Shown here: positions 53,417-62,531 of the stretch, one piece after another
Numbering within the stretch: the first letter of the stretch is position 1
How the letters are laid out: every line of letters begins with the position of its first letter
Assembly (NCBI GenBank): GCA_024276465.1
Contig: JAJRXD010000024.1
Coordinates: 1 to 64,000, forward strand
Reading direction: 5' to 3'
DNA length: 64,000 bases
Source of the DNA: Deltaproteobacteria bacterium
GTDB lineage: Bacteria > Desulfobacterota > WTBG01 > CAIYCZ01 > CAIRTM01
Program-made: the position numbers and the translations under genes
The notes under the pieces: generated by a model
What the model was told of the DNA's origin: nothing
The model's input: only the letters and a program-made list of their open reading frames with translations
Database searches by the model: none

Positions 53417-54766
53417 ATGAAAAAAATACTGATCGTTGATGATGAATCAAGCATTCAAAGATCACTGTATAACACATTCAAGAATATCTACCACACAGAG
53501 ACTGCAAGCAGTGGGATGGAGGCAGTTCAAAAAATTGAAAATGACAGATTCAATCTGGTGCTTATGGACCAGAAAATGCCCGGAATGGACGGCCTGCAGG
53601 CCATGGAAAAAATCATACAAATCGATGACAAAGTTACAGTAATAATGCTTACTGCGTACGGCTCTATAGAATCATCAGTCAAAGCAATGAAAATAGGGGC
53701 ATATGATTATATTCTGAAGCCTTTTGAGCTTGATGAAATTAATATTATTGTGGAAAGAGCTTTAAAATATCAGGAATTAAACGAGGAACTGGTATGTCTG
53801 CGTTCAGCTGTTTCTGAACGGTTCAATTTTTCAAACATCATAGCAAAAAGCAGAAAAATGCAGACTATTTTTCAACAGATACAGGACACTGCCGAAACAG
53901 ACGTAAACATTCTTGTTCTTGGGGAAAGCGGAACAGGCAAAGAGCTTGTGGCAAAAGCTGTTCACTACAACAGCATGCGGCGTAACAAGCCAATGATTAC
54001 TGTCAACTGTGCTGCACTTCCTGAAGAGCTTCTTGAAAACGAAATGTTTGGTCATGAACGAGGAGCATTCACAGGCGCTGACAGAAAAAGAATAGGGAAG
54101 GTGGAAGAGGCCCACGGAGGCACTCTTTTTCTTGATGAGATAGGTGATCTCAGCCTCAAAACCCAGCCAAAACTGCTAAGATTTCTGCAGGATGGCAGGA
54201 TTGAAAGGCTTGGCAGCAACAGATCCATTCAGATTAACGCGAGGCTGATTGCAGCCACCAACCAGAATTTAGAGGCACTGCTTGAGGAGGGGTCATTCAG
54301 AAAAGATCTTTTCTACAGGCTTAAAACACTCTCCATTGAAATTCCGCCACTCAGGGATCGCAGAGAAGATATTCCGCTTCTCGCTGAACATTTTTTATCC
54401 ATGTACAGCAAAATCCACAAAAAAGCTATTAATGCCATTTCATCTGAGGTTATTGACAGGTTAATAAATTATTCATGGCCAGGGAATGTGCGTGAACTTG
54501 AGCGAATTATTGAACGCGGTGTTGTCCTGGCAAAGGGCGATACATTGCTCCAGGACCACCTTCCATCAGAAATACACTGCTCAGTGCCTGTGGACAACAA
54601 ACAGGAATTTACAGGAACTACTCTTACAGAAGCAGTTGAACTGGTTGAAACCAGAATGATAAAAAAAGCCCTTGAAAAAAGCGGCCATAACAGAAAGGCT
54701 GCTGCGGATCTGTTATGCATAAGCCTGCGGTCACTGCAGTATAAGATAAAAAAATATTTCTCCTGA
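53417..54766 (+). CDS. NtrC-family sigma-54-dependent response regulator
   Basis: 449 residues from ATG 53417 (AGGGACAG upstream). Receiver domain with acidic pocket VDDE, phospho-acceptor in [13 protein letters not shown] and ILKPFE. AAA+ domain has [15 protein letters not shown] (Walker A), the sigma-54 contact loop [12 protein letters not shown] and [13 protein letters not shown] (Walker B). C-terminal Fis-type helix-turn-helix with [26 protein letters not shown]. It activates sigma-54 promoters. Candidate targets in this window are 18222, 54983 and 61605. Confidence 0.94.
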   Translation: MKKILIVDDESSIQRSLYNTFKNIYHTETASSGMEAVQKIENDRFNLVLMDQKMPGMDGLQAMEKIIQIDDKVTVIMLTAYGSIESSVKAMKIGAYDYILKPFELDEINIIVERALKYQELNEELVCLRSAVSERFNFSNIIAKSRKMQTIFQQIQDTAETDVNILVLGESGTGKELVAKAVHYNSMRRNKPMITVNCAALPEELLENEMFGHERGAFTGADRKRIGKVEEAHGGTLFLDEIGDLSLKTQPKLLRFLQDGRIERLGSNRSIQINARLIAATNQNLEALLEEGSFRKDLFYRLKTLSIEIPPLRDRREDIPLLAEHFLSMYSKIHKKAINAISSEVIDRLINYSWPGNVRELERIIERGVVLAKGDTLLQDHLPSEIHCSVPVDNKQEFTGTTLTEAVELVETRMIKKALEKSGHNRKAAADLLCISLRSLQYKIKKYFS

Positions 54767-54776
54767 TAATTGCAGG

Positions 54777-54815
54777 TTTATACAATTTTTGCACAAAATG
54801 CAAAAATTGTATAAA
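54777..54815 (+). terminator. perfect 17-bp hairpin after the regulator gene
   Basis: TTTATACAATTTTTGCA, loop CAAAA, TGCAAAAATTGTATAAA. It starts 11 bp after the stop codon. It is not GC-rich, so it may be a terminator or a symmetric protein-binding site. Confidence 0.5.
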
Positions 54816-54982
54816 TAGAAAATCTTATTGTTTTTCAATACACTACCCCACCCTGCCTTTCTTAACATGCAAACTTTGTAAAAAACAGCCCATCTGAAAG
54901 CAAACACCCAGTGTCCCTTGCTGCAGATCTAACATAAGGATATTACATCACAATCAGCATTAACCCTACCACTGTTTTGCTT

Positions 54983-54998
54983 TGGCACAGGTTGTGCA
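54983..54998 (+). promoter_or_regulatory. sigma-54-type promoter
   Basis: TGGCAC-N5-GTGCA: GG and GC lie at the correct 12-bp separation. It lies about 70 bp before the small exported protein at 55070 and upstream of the ABC exporter genes, just after an NtrC-type regulator gene. Confidence 0.6.
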
Positions 54999-55069
54999 AA
55001 AAAAGACAGCAGGAACACAGTAAAACTGTAAACAAACAATTAAACCGTATTTTCAGCATTAACGAAATC

Positions 55070-55375
55070 ATGAAATACTACAGATCTTTTAACAATATAT
55101 TTTTAATGGTCACTTTCCTGTATTTAACTGCATGCCCTTTTGTGCATGAAATTGCAAATGCCAATGCTGATCATAGCGTCCTTAACAAGACCCAGCAAAA
55201 CAGCTCCAGAAACAGCTGTACAAATGAGTTCCGTTCTGACAGACATAGCTGGCTGTCCGGATCACAGGTCTATATTGTCTCCAAACACCAGCCTGACATA
55301 AAACTCACCGGGCTTTTATATGCAAACATGCCGGGTAATGTTTTCATTATCTCTACAACAAGACTCATCCTGTGA
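55070..55375 (+). CDS. small exported protein, unknown, possible lipoprotein
   Basis: 101 residues. The hydrophobic N-terminus with FLYLTACPFVHEIANANA may be a lipobox (LTAC) or a signal peptidase I site after ANANA. The mature part is polar (QNSSRNSCTNEFRSDRHSW) and matches no family I recognise. The ribosome binding site is weak. It lies between a sigma-54-type promoter and the ABC exporter genes, so it is probably expressed with them. Coding status is moderately supported by the clear signal sequence. Confidence 0.5.
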   Translation: MKYYRSFNNIFLMVTFLYLTACPFVHEIANANADHSVLNKTQQNSSRNSCTNEFRSDRHSWLSGSQVYIVSKHQPDIKLTGLLYANMPGNVFIISTTRLIL

Positions 55376-55485
55376 CATTTCCTGCTCGTCTCTAACACAG
55401 AACTGCTTATTGCAACAACATATTCAGAAACACTTAAGCTAACCGGATGTTGAGTCTTTACAAACATCTAAAATGAGGAAAAAAA

Positions 55486-57243
55486 ATGACGAAAAAACAT
55501 ACTAAATATACCATGTTTTCATTCGGCAAGGCATCCAGGGGATGGATAGCCTGTGCAATCGCGGCAAACATCTTTATTGTAGCTGCAACAATAATATTTT
55601 TTGACCGTATATGTGTTATTGTTGACGCAGTTAATTCCAATGGATTAAGCAGTAACTTAATCAATATGTCATTGATTTTGATTGCCATTGCTTTGCTTGG
55701 AAAGATAATTTTTTCCTGGGCGGCAAACAAATCTGTACATAAAATATCATCGAAGGTAAAAGTGGGAGCAAGAGAAAAGCTGTACTCGAAAATCCTTGAC
55801 CTTGAGACAGGGTACAGAGATGTAAAAAAGACCGGCAGTATAACTTCCTCTGCTGTGGAGGGTGTTGAGCAGCTGGAAAGCATATTCGGCCTTGTCATTC
55901 CCCAGGTTTTTTTAAGTTTACTGATCCCTTTTGGCCTCTATTTTTATGTGCGTCAGATCAACAGCTCCATTGCCCTCACACTCCTGCTTCTTGTGATTTT
56001 TATTCCAATAAGCATAATGCTGGTTCGGGAATGGATTAAGCGCCTTTCCAAAGATCACTGGTACAGCTATGAAGATCTTCACAGCTATTACCTTGATTCA
56101 CTGCAGGGTATTACCACATTAAAAACATTTGGCCGAATCAAACAGCGCACTGAAGAAATAGGCCGAAAAAGCGAGAACTTCCGAATCAGGACAATGAAAA
56201 TCCTCTATTCCAATTTAACTTCCAACCTTGTCATGGATATCCTGGCCATGTCAGGCACAGCAATAGGGATAATCCTTGCAATGAAAGCACTGCAGGCAGG
56301 GACAATAAGCATTGGAAGCGCAATTATTATAGTTTTAGTGGCATACGAATTTTTCAGACCATTGCGGCTGCTTGGTTCTTATACTCATATTGCAATGCAG
56401 GGGATCTCTGCCTGCAAGTCCCTGCTGGAACTTCTCAACACAGAGCCTGACAGGCATGCCATTGCCAGAAGCCAGGGACATCTGAAATTTGGCAGCAACC
56501 ACGATATAAGGTTTGAAGATGTTGTTTTTAAATATCAGGATGACAGACCCCCTGTCCTTAATAAGATCAGCTTTGAACTTAAAACAGGTCAGATTACTGC
56601 CCTTGTTGGGGAAAGCGGATGTGGGAAGTCAACCATTGCAAACTTAATAAACAGATTTTATGAGCCCAACAGCGGGAAAATAACCATTGGAGGAATCCCT
56701 CTCAGCGAAATCAACCCGATGGAGGTCCGCAAAAATATCTCCATGGTATCCCAGAGAACATATCTTTTCCATGGAAGCATCCGGGAAAATCTCTTGATTG
56801 CAAACCCTGATGCCACCAGTGAAGAACTTTATGAAGCATGCCGGCAGGCTGGAATTATCGATTTTGTTAATTCACTCCCCCGGAAACTTGATGCATCTTT
56901 GGTTGAAATGGCAAAAAATCTCTCAAGCGGACAGATACAGCGGTTTTCAATTGCCAGAGCTCTGTTGAAAAATGCCCCTATTCTTATTCTCGATGAGCCA
57001 ACATCAAACGTTGATTCAGACAATGAAAAAAAGATACAGGCTACACTTCATGAAATTGCTAAAACAAAGACAACACTTGTTATTGCTCACCGGCTGCGCA
57101 CAGTACGCGAGGCAGATAAAATCATTACCCTTGGGAAGGGCAAAGTGGAAGAAACCGGAACCCATGATTATCTTATTAATATTAACGGTGTATATGCAAA
57201 TCTGGTAAAAACTCAAAACCAGTACGAACAGGCTTATGCCTGA
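55486..57243 (+). CDS. ABC exporter half-transporter, CydD-like
   Basis: 585 residues behind AATGAGGAA. Six TM helices (residues about 20-300) followed by an ATPase domain with GESGCGKSTIANLINRFY (Walker A), the C-motif LSSGQIQRFSIARALLKNAPILILDEPTSNVD and switch His in VIAHRLRTVREAD. With the next gene it makes a heterodimer like CydDC, which in other bacteria exports thiols or handles haem for cytochrome assembly. CydD identity is likely from the pairing, not proven. Confidence 0.85.
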   Translation: MTKKHTKYTMFSFGKASRGWIACAIAANIFIVAATIIFFDRICVIVDAVNSNGLSSNLINMSLILIAIALLGKIIFSWAANKSVHKISSKVKVGAREKLYSKILDLETGYRDVKKTGSITSSAVEGVEQLESIFGLVIPQVFLSLLIPFGLYFYVRQINSSIALTLLLLVIFIPISIMLVREWIKRLSKDHWYSYEDLHSYYLDSLQGITTLKTFGRIKQRTEEIGRKSENFRIRTMKILYSNLTSNLVMDILAMSGTAIGIILAMKALQAGTISIGSAIIIVLVAYEFFRPLRLLGSYTHIAMQGISACKSLLELLNTEPDRHAIARSQGHLKFGSNHDIRFEDVVFKYQDDRPPVLNKISFELKTGQITALVGESGCGKSTIANLINRFYEPNSGKITIGGIPLSEINPMEVRKNISMVSQRTYLFHGSIRENLLIANPDATSEELYEACRQAGIIDFVNSLPRKLDASLVEMAKNLSSGQIQRFSIARALLKNAPILILDEPTSNVDSDNEKKIQATLHEIAKTKTTLVIAHRLRTVREADKIITLGKGKVEETGTHDYLININGVYANLVKTQNQYEQAYA

Positions 57244-57306
57244 CAGGCATTATCTCTGACAGAAACAAAACAGGTAAATTCTTATAAATTTAATAAGAGG
57301 TTAACA

Positions 57307-59037
57307 ATGAAAAATAATAATCAGGAAATGTCAAGAATAGAAATAATTTTTCGTCTATTCCGAATGGTAAGGCCGGTTAGAGGAATAATGGTGTGTGCTG
57401 TTTTTTTTGGTATTTTAAACCATCTCTCAAATATTGCCATAATCACCTGGGGTGCTTATCTTGTGTCATCATTTCTTATCCCCGATGCCAACCCTGCCAG
57501 CACCTTTTCATTTGTTCTGCTGTTTGTGTTTGGCCTGGTGAAAGCTCTCTGCGCTTACTTTGAACAGCTTGCAAATCATGAAGTAGCTTTCCGCCTGTTA
57601 GCACATTTAAGAACACAATTTTACAAACAGATTGAACCCCTTGTTCCAGCAAAACTGCTGGATAAACGCAGTGGTGATGTTATCTCAAGAATAGGCGGAG
57701 ATATCGAGATTATCGAAGTATTTTTTGCCCATACAATTTCACCTTTTGCCATAGCATTTGCTGTGTCAGTGGCTGTCCTGTTATTCATGGGCACGTGGTG
57801 GTGGGTTCTGCCGCTCGTTGTTCTTCCATTTCAGATAGTCCTTGGAATCCTTGTTCCGTTTTTCTGGGAAAAATATGTCCGAAAAACAGGCCAGGAGCTG
57901 CGTTCTGCAATGGGTGAAACAAATGCATACCTGACCGATTCACTTCAGGGGCTGGAGACAATTCTTCTTTTTAATCAGGGGCAGGCCCGTAAAAAAGAGA
58001 TTGTAAAAAAAGGCGAAAATTTAAACAGAATAAAAGCAGGACATGCCTCGCGGCAGGGGTGGTTATTCGGTTTTGTTAATACTGTAATTCTGCTTGCAAA
58101 TGTTCTGATCTTTGGCGTTGCTGTAAAAGGATACCTTGCAGGATATCTTGATTTGCAGGGCGTTATAACAGTTACAGCAGCCTCCATAAGCGCATTTGTT
58201 CCTCTTTTTTCTGTAAGTATTTTGTCTCATTATCTGACGGAATCCTTTGCCTCTGCTGAAAGACTTTTTAAAATCATTGATGAAGAGCCTGCTGTTGTTG
58301 ATTTGCCTGAAGCTTCTCCTGAACTTCCAGAGCGCTTTGATATTAATTTTGACAATGTTTCTTTCCAGTATAACTCCAATGGGCCGCTGGTTCTTGATAA
58401 ACTTAACCTGTTCATTCCAAGTGGCAGCTGTATTGCCCTGATTGGCGAAAGCGGTTGCGGTAAAAGCACTGTACTGAAACTGCTGCTGAGATTCTGGGAG
58501 TTCAGTGACGGGGAAATTAAAATAGGCGGTAAGGACATAAAAAAAATTCGCATGGAATCAATCTTTGATATAGTTTCAATAGTTGCACCAGATTCACATC
58601 TTTTTGATACTACAATTAAAGAAAACATAGCCATTGCAAAACCAGAGGCATCAATGGAGGAAATCGTTACAAGCGCAAAAAATGCTAACATTCATGATTT
58701 CATAATGACTTTGCCCAACGGATATGATACCCAGATTGGAGAATTAGGGGATAAACTTTCAGGCGGAGAACGCCAGCGAATTGTAATAAGCCGGGTTCTG
58801 CTGAAAAATACACCTATTCTGCTTTTTGATGAGCCAACTTCCAATCTTGATTCTTATAATGAAAATGCTATCCAGGAAACCTTGAACCGCATAAGCAGGG
58901 ACAAAACAGTAATTATTGTAACTCACCGGTTATCACTGCTTGCTAATGTTGACAAGGCCTACAGGCTCAGCCAGGGAAAGCTGAGTGAATTCAGCCTGGA
59001 GAACCGTATAAAATGCATGACACCTGTTGTTGCATAA
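57307..59037 (+). CDS. ABC exporter half-transporter, CydC-like
   Basis: 576 residues. TM domain with KRSGDVISRIGGDIEIIEVFF, a stretch typical of CydC, then GESGCGKSTVLKLLLRFW, LSGGERQRIVISRVLLKNTPILLFDEPTSNLD and VTHRLSLLANVD. It lies 63 bp after its partner. Placement next to genes for metal stress suggests thiol or haem export under such stress, which is inference. A strong terminator follows. Confidence 0.85.
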   Translation: MKNNNQEMSRIEIIFRLFRMVRPVRGIMVCAVFFGILNHLSNIAIITWGAYLVSSFLIPDANPASTFSFVLLFVFGLVKALCAYFEQLANHEVAFRLLAHLRTQFYKQIEPLVPAKLLDKRSGDVISRIGGDIEIIEVFFAHTISPFAIAFAVSVAVLLFMGTWWWVLPLVVLPFQIVLGILVPFFWEKYVRKTGQELRSAMGETNAYLTDSLQGLETILLFNQGQARKKEIVKKGENLNRIKAGHASRQGWLFGFVNTVILLANVLIFGVAVKGYLAGYLDLQGVITVTAASISAFVPLFSVSILSHYLTESFASAERLFKIIDEEPAVVDLPEASPELPERFDINFDNVSFQYNSNGPLVLDKLNLFIPSGSCIALIGESGCGKSTVLKLLLRFWEFSDGEIKIGGKDIKKIRMESIFDIVSIVAPDSHLFDTTIKENIAIAKPEASMEEIVTSAKNANIHDFIMTLPNGYDTQIGELGDKLSGGERQRIVISRVLLKNTPILLFDEPTSNLDSYNENAIQETLNRISRDKTVIIVTHRLSLLANVDKAYRLSQGKLSEFSLENRIKCMTPVVA

Positions 59038-59047
59038 AAAAGCTGTG

Positions 59048-59092
59048 CAAGGCAGTGCTTACCAGCCCAAAAGGCTGGGAAGCACTGCCTTG
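59048..59092 (+). terminator. strong hairpin after the ABC exporter genes
   Basis: CAAGGCAGTGCTTACCAGCC / GGCTGGGAAGCACTGCCTTG with a 4-base loop, immediately after the stop codon. Nearly perfect 20-bp stem. Confidence 0.75.
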
Positions 59093-59118
59093 ATTTCTCA
59101 TCATATCACTACAAACAG

Positions 59119-60021
59119 ATGAAAACAGAAAAAGTAAACCAGAGAATTGTTAAGGCATTACGGGTCACATGGATTGGTTTTGCTGTCAATACCGTTTTAG
59201 CAGTTTGCAAGCTTTTTGCCGGAGTTTTCGGCAAAAGTGAGGCCATGTTGGCTGATGCTGTCCACTCTACCTCTGATCTGGGAACTGATATTGCCCTCCT
59301 TCTTGGATTCAGGATGGTTAAGAAACCTCCTGACAAAACCCATAATTACGGGCATGGAAAATATGAAACTTTGACTTCAACAATTGTGGGGGCTGTTCTC
59401 CTGCTTGTGGGCGTTGGCATATTCTGGACGGGCGGAACAAAAATGATTGCATTTTACATGGGCGAACCTCTGGAAAAACCAGGATGGATTGCTTTCTACG
59501 CTGCTCTGTTCTCTATTCTTACAAAAGAATTCCTGTACCACTATACAATCAGGATTGGTAAAGCTATTAACAGTCAGGCTGTTATTGCCAATGCCTGGCA
59601 CCAGAGATCTGACAGTCTTTCCTCCATAGGCGTGATGTTTGGGATAGGGGGGGCAATATTATTTGGAGAAAAATGGCGCGTACTTGACCCGGTAGCTGCT
59701 GTAATAGTAAGCATCCTGATCATTAAGGTAGGTACCACAATTGCCATCAAAAGCATTCAGGAACTTCTTGAAACATCCCTTAATGAAGAGATGGAAAACA
59801 ACATTCTTACTGCCATAAGAGGGGTACGGGGAGTAAAAAATCCACATGGATTAAAAACAAGGATGCTTGGGAGCAATATTGCCATAGATGTTCATATTGA
59901 AGTAAACAGAGACCTCAGGGTCACTGAAGGGCATGACATAGCTTATAATGTTGAGATGACCCTGAAAAAAACATTCGGTAATGAAACTTTTGTATCGGTT
60001 CATGTTGACCCTGAAAAGTAA
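59119..60021 (+). CDS. cation diffusion facilitator (metal/H+ antiporter)
   Basis: 300 residues. CDF layout with six TM helices and a cytoplasmic C-terminal domain. The metal site is visible as DAVHSTSD in TM2 and HQRSDSLSS in TM5; HNYGHGKYE lies between TM2 and TM3. The C-terminal domain has HIEVNRDLRVTEGHDIAYNVE. The D-x3-D and H-x3-D set fits Zn or Fe export of FieF/MamM type. It probably adds to the Zn/Cd efflux of the ATPase at 40936. No Shine-Dalgarno site is obvious. Confidence 0.92.
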   Translation: MKTEKVNQRIVKALRVTWIGFAVNTVLAVCKLFAGVFGKSEAMLADAVHSTSDLGTDIALLLGFRMVKKPPDKTHNYGHGKYETLTSTIVGAVLLLVGVGIFWTGGTKMIAFYMGEPLEKPGWIAFYAALFSILTKEFLYHYTIRIGKAINSQAVIANAWHQRSDSLSSIGVMFGIGGAILFGEKWRVLDPVAAVIVSILIIKVGTTIAIKSIQELLETSLNEEMENNILTAIRGVRGVKNPHGLKTRMLGSNIAIDVHIEVNRDLRVTEGHDIAYNVEMTLKKTFGNETFVSVHVDPEK

Positions 60022-60104
60022 GTCCTCCTGTGATCAAATCAAATTAAAACCCAACATTAGTCCATATTATCCATGAACATTAAAATCAATTAGTTTCTGG
60101 CCAA

Positions 60105-60226
60105 AAACTCGAATTTAGGATAAAATTAGAATACTTTCTGTAGGAGCGTCTTCAGGCGCGATATCAGTTCTGTTTTTCGCGCCTGAAGGCGCTCCTACAG
60201 CATAGACTCAGGAATTTACGTTCAGC
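60105..60226. repeat. dispersed hairpin repeat family A, copy before the RelA/SpoT-TPR gene
   Basis: TGTAGGAGCGTCTTCAGGCG ... CGCCTGAAGGCGCTCCTACA hairpin with outer TTACGTTCAGCC. It lies in the 230-bp gap after the CDF gene. Confidence 0.8.
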
Positions 60227-60253
60227 CTCTAATTACAAGGAAAGAAGTTCTGC

Positions 60254-61504
60254 ATGACTTCAGAAAAGTTGAAAATCCCGAACAGAAAAGCACTTAACAA
60301 AAAATATCAGGCTCAGCTCCAGCACTATGAGCAGATACTTGCCATTCTGCAAGAGACCATCAAACATGAGCTGGACAAGATCGTTCCTCACTCCGCAGTA
60401 AAAGCCCGGGTTAAGACCTTTGACAATTACTATAATAAAATATTGCGGCTGCTGTCTAAATTAAAAAACCGTGAGGAAGCCTTTTTTATTTATGATGTGC
60501 TGGGTTTGCGTATTGTCTGTCCGTTTCTTGAGGATCTTAAAACTGCGGAAGCCCTGGTTAAACAAAAATTTCACGTGGTTGAGGTGCAACACAAAGGCAA
60601 CCAGTATTCTTTTAAGGAGTTTGGCTATCAGTCAATCCACTTCCTTATCAAAACACCCCCGGCAATACTGTCCAGGTTTCAGATTAAGGAATCCCTTTTT
60701 TGTGAGATACAGCTTCGTACTATTTTACAGGATGCATGGTCAGAAGTTGAACATGAACTTGTTTACAAAACTGATTTCAGTCCCTTTGATGAACCCTTAA
60801 AGCGCAAGCTTGCGGCATTGAATGCAACCCTTACGCTTTCCGACACACTGTTTCAGGAGATCAGAAATTTTCAGAACCATTTGCAAAGTGAGCTGAAAAA
60901 GCGCAGGGAAACTTTTTTGTGTGATATTGCTACTGACAACACAGGCAATACTGTCTGCTTAAGTCCTGATAATACCTCCACAGACAGGGGTCACTCAAAA
61001 ACCAAAGACCCTGCTTCGTCATTTAAAGCAAATCAAAAAAATATTGATGACCTGCTGATGGAAGCGCTCAATGCACATAATGGCAGACAGTTTGAAAAGG
61101 CAATCAGTATTTATTCTTCAATTCTCAATCTTAACATTCAGGAACACATCAAATCAATTATTTATATTCATCGGGGCATGGCTTTCTTTGCTGTACCACT
61201 GTACGACAGGGCCATGGAAGACTTCACAAAAGCCATCGAGCTTAACAGGGAAAATTACAAAGCATTTTATTACCGTGGCCTGACATGCCAGATATTAAAC
61301 GATTACCACAGGGCATTAACCAATTTTAATCAATGCCTTGAGTTAAATCCCTGCCTTTTTGACCCCCTTTACAACCGGGCCCAGGTACGCCTGAATCTTG
61401 GCGATTATGAAAATGCCCTCCACGACTGTGAGCAGGCTCTTAATCTGCAGCCTGAATCCAGCCAGGCACAAAACCTTCAGAAACTGATAAAATCCTGTTT
61501 ATAA
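60254..61504 (+). CDS. RelA/SpoT synthetase-domain protein fused to TPR repeats
   Basis: 416 residues after AAGGAAAG. Residues 40-200 form the (p)ppGpp synthetase-like domain: VLGLRIVCPFLEDLKTAEALV, FGYQSIHFLIKTP and CEIQLRTILQDAWSEVEHELVYK. There is no HD hydrolase and no TGS/ACT region. After a low-complexity linker, residues 265-416 hold three to four TPR units (EKAISIYSSILNLN; AMEDFTKAIELNRENYKAFYYRG; ALTNFNQCLELNP; ALHDCEQALNLQP). It resembles small alarmone synthetases with an added protein-interaction module. Activity is inferred, as the G-loop region was not checked in detail. Confidence 0.85.
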   Translation: MTSEKLKIPNRKALNKKYQAQLQHYEQILAILQETIKHELDKIVPHSAVKARVKTFDNYYNKILRLLSKLKNREEAFFIYDVLGLRIVCPFLEDLKTAEALVKQKFHVVEVQHKGNQYSFKEFGYQSIHFLIKTPPAILSRFQIKESLFCEIQLRTILQDAWSEVEHELVYKTDFSPFDEPLKRKLAALNATLTLSDTLFQEIRNFQNHLQSELKKRRETFLCDIATDNTGNTVCLSPDNTSTDRGHSKTKDPASSFKANQKNIDDLLMEALNAHNGRQFEKAISIYSSILNLNIQEHIKSIIYIHRGMAFFAVPLYDRAMEDFTKAIELNRENYKAFYYRGLTCQILNDYHRALTNFNQCLELNPCLFDPLYNRAQVRLNLGDYENALHDCEQALNLQPESSQAQNLQKLIKSCL

Positions 61505-61513
61505 GTTTAGTCT

Positions 61514-61551
61514 TTCGCCAAAATTGTCGAATCATTTCATCAATTGTCGAA
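61514..61551 (+). promoter_or_regulatory. upstream activator-type sites: palindrome plus half site
   Basis: TTCGCCA-N4-TGTCGAA (61514-61531) and a second TGTCGAA ending at 61551, 20 bp later. The half site ends 54 bp from the -24 T. This is the same spacing as at 18291-18328. Confidence 0.6.
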
Positions 61552-61604
61552 CTCTGGAGCAATCCAGCCAGCCATAACCCATTGTTATTTCATTCAATTT
61601 GTCT

Positions 61605-61620
61605 TGGCATTGTTCTTGAT
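61605..61620 (+). promoter_or_regulatory. sigma-54-like -24/-12 promoter upstream of the ZraP-like gene
   Basis: TGGCATTGTTCTTGAT, enclosed by AATTTGTC (61596-61603) and GACAAATT (61631-61638). It differs from the copy at 18222-18237 at one of 16 positions. A sigma-70 reading (TTGGCA-N16-TATAAG) is possible here but not at the other copy. Confidence 0.55.
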
Positions 61621-61659
61621 ACTGCTATAAGACAAATTCGTTTTGTTAAAAAATTCTGG

Positions 61660-61672
61660 AAAGGAGGTGATT
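61660..61672 (+). promoter_or_regulatory. orphan strong Shine-Dalgarno sequence
   Basis: AAAGGAGGTGATT matches the 16S 3' end but no ATG/GTG/TTG follows at a usable distance. It resembles the sites of the tiny MxMWW ORFs and lies in the leader of the ZraP-like gene. It may be a remnant of a tiny ORF or a regulatory site. Confidence 0.35.
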
Positions 61673-61738
61673 AAATCTCAAAAAGCTCATTGAACAGAAA
61701 TCCTGAAATTTATTTACAAAAAACGGAGGAAAAGGGAA

Positions 61739-62269
61739 ATGAAAAAAAATATTTTTATCGTAACAATCATACTTGCCACTCTGATTATTGGATTTAAAGC
61801 ACAGGCACAGTGGTGGAGAGGATTCGGCAGAGGAGGAATGGACAGTATCTGCCTGGATTACCCTCCATTGGACAACCTCGCTCAGGACCAGAAAAAAAGC
61901 TACAATTCCCTGTACCGGTCATTCCTGAAAGAAACTGCTTCTTTAAATGCTGAAATTGATCAGAAACAGCTTGAGATGAGAGCTCTGCTTATGGAGACAG
62001 AACCAGATTCAAAAAAAATATCGAAACTTCAGTCAGAGATATCAGAACTTCAGTCAGAATATGATAAAAAAACTCTTTTCTGTCAGCTGAAGGCAAGAAA
62101 AATTCTGACTCCTGACCAGATAGAGAACCTGCCGCAGTGGTGCGGTATGGGCTTTGGCATATCAGCTCGTGGCCAGGGCCCTGCATATGGTTGCGGTCAG
62201 GGATGTAGAATGGGAAGTGGCTACAACAGATGGTCAGCCAGGAACCATGGCAGGGGATACTGCTGGTAA
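61739..62269 (+). CDS. periplasmic ZraP/Spy/CpxP-like protein
   Basis: 176 residues behind CGGAGGAAAAGG. Signal peptide ends near KAQAQ, then a helical hairpin region of the LTxxQ/heavy-metal-sensor family: LDNLAQDQKKSYNSLYRSFLK and a coiled coil with DSKKISKLQSEISELQSEYD, then LTPDQIENLPQWCG. The C-terminal 40 residues are Gly/Cys/Arg/His-rich (GCGQGCRMGSGYN, NHGRGYCW), a likely metal-binding tail. In the Zra system such a protein buffers metal and damps the kinase; here a kinase gene follows at 62949. Preceded by the sigma-54-like promoter. Confidence 0.82.
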   Translation: MKKNIFIVTIILATLIIGFKAQAQWWRGFGRGGMDSICLDYPPLDNLAQDQKKSYNSLYRSFLKETASLNAEIDQKQLEMRALLMETEPDSKKISKLQSEISELQSEYDKKTLFCQLKARKILTPDQIENLPQWCGMGFGISARGQGPAYGCGQGCRMGSGYNRWSARNHGRGYCW

Positions 62270-62273
62270 GAAT

Positions 62274-62322
62274 TTCAGCCGGATATTGCAAAGAAGATGT
62301 CTGCTGCAATATCCGGCTGAAA
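62274..62322 (+). terminator. terminator after the ZraP-like gene
   Basis: TTCAGCCGGATATTGCA ... TGCAATATCCGGCTGAA followed by AAAAG; a perfect 17-bp stem just after the stop codon. Confidence 0.65.
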
Positions 62323-62531
62323 AAGCCTCGTTTCATATTATCCAGGCAGGACTGATTTTATAATATACTGAAAACAGTAAAAAAAGTTTAAAAAAGAATG
62401 TATAAGGACTTGCCAAGTTTCAGAACAGGTTTTATGATTAAAACCAGTTTGAATCCTTTTAGCGGATTGTACTGTTTTACCCAGCCCTGCCGGAAGGGTA
62501 AAAAAATTGCCTGATCTCGGAGAATAACACA

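Noticed and set aside
9213-60226. CRISPR array from the repeated hairpin sequences
   Set aside because: Copies are scattered and intergenic with no regular spacers and no cas genes.
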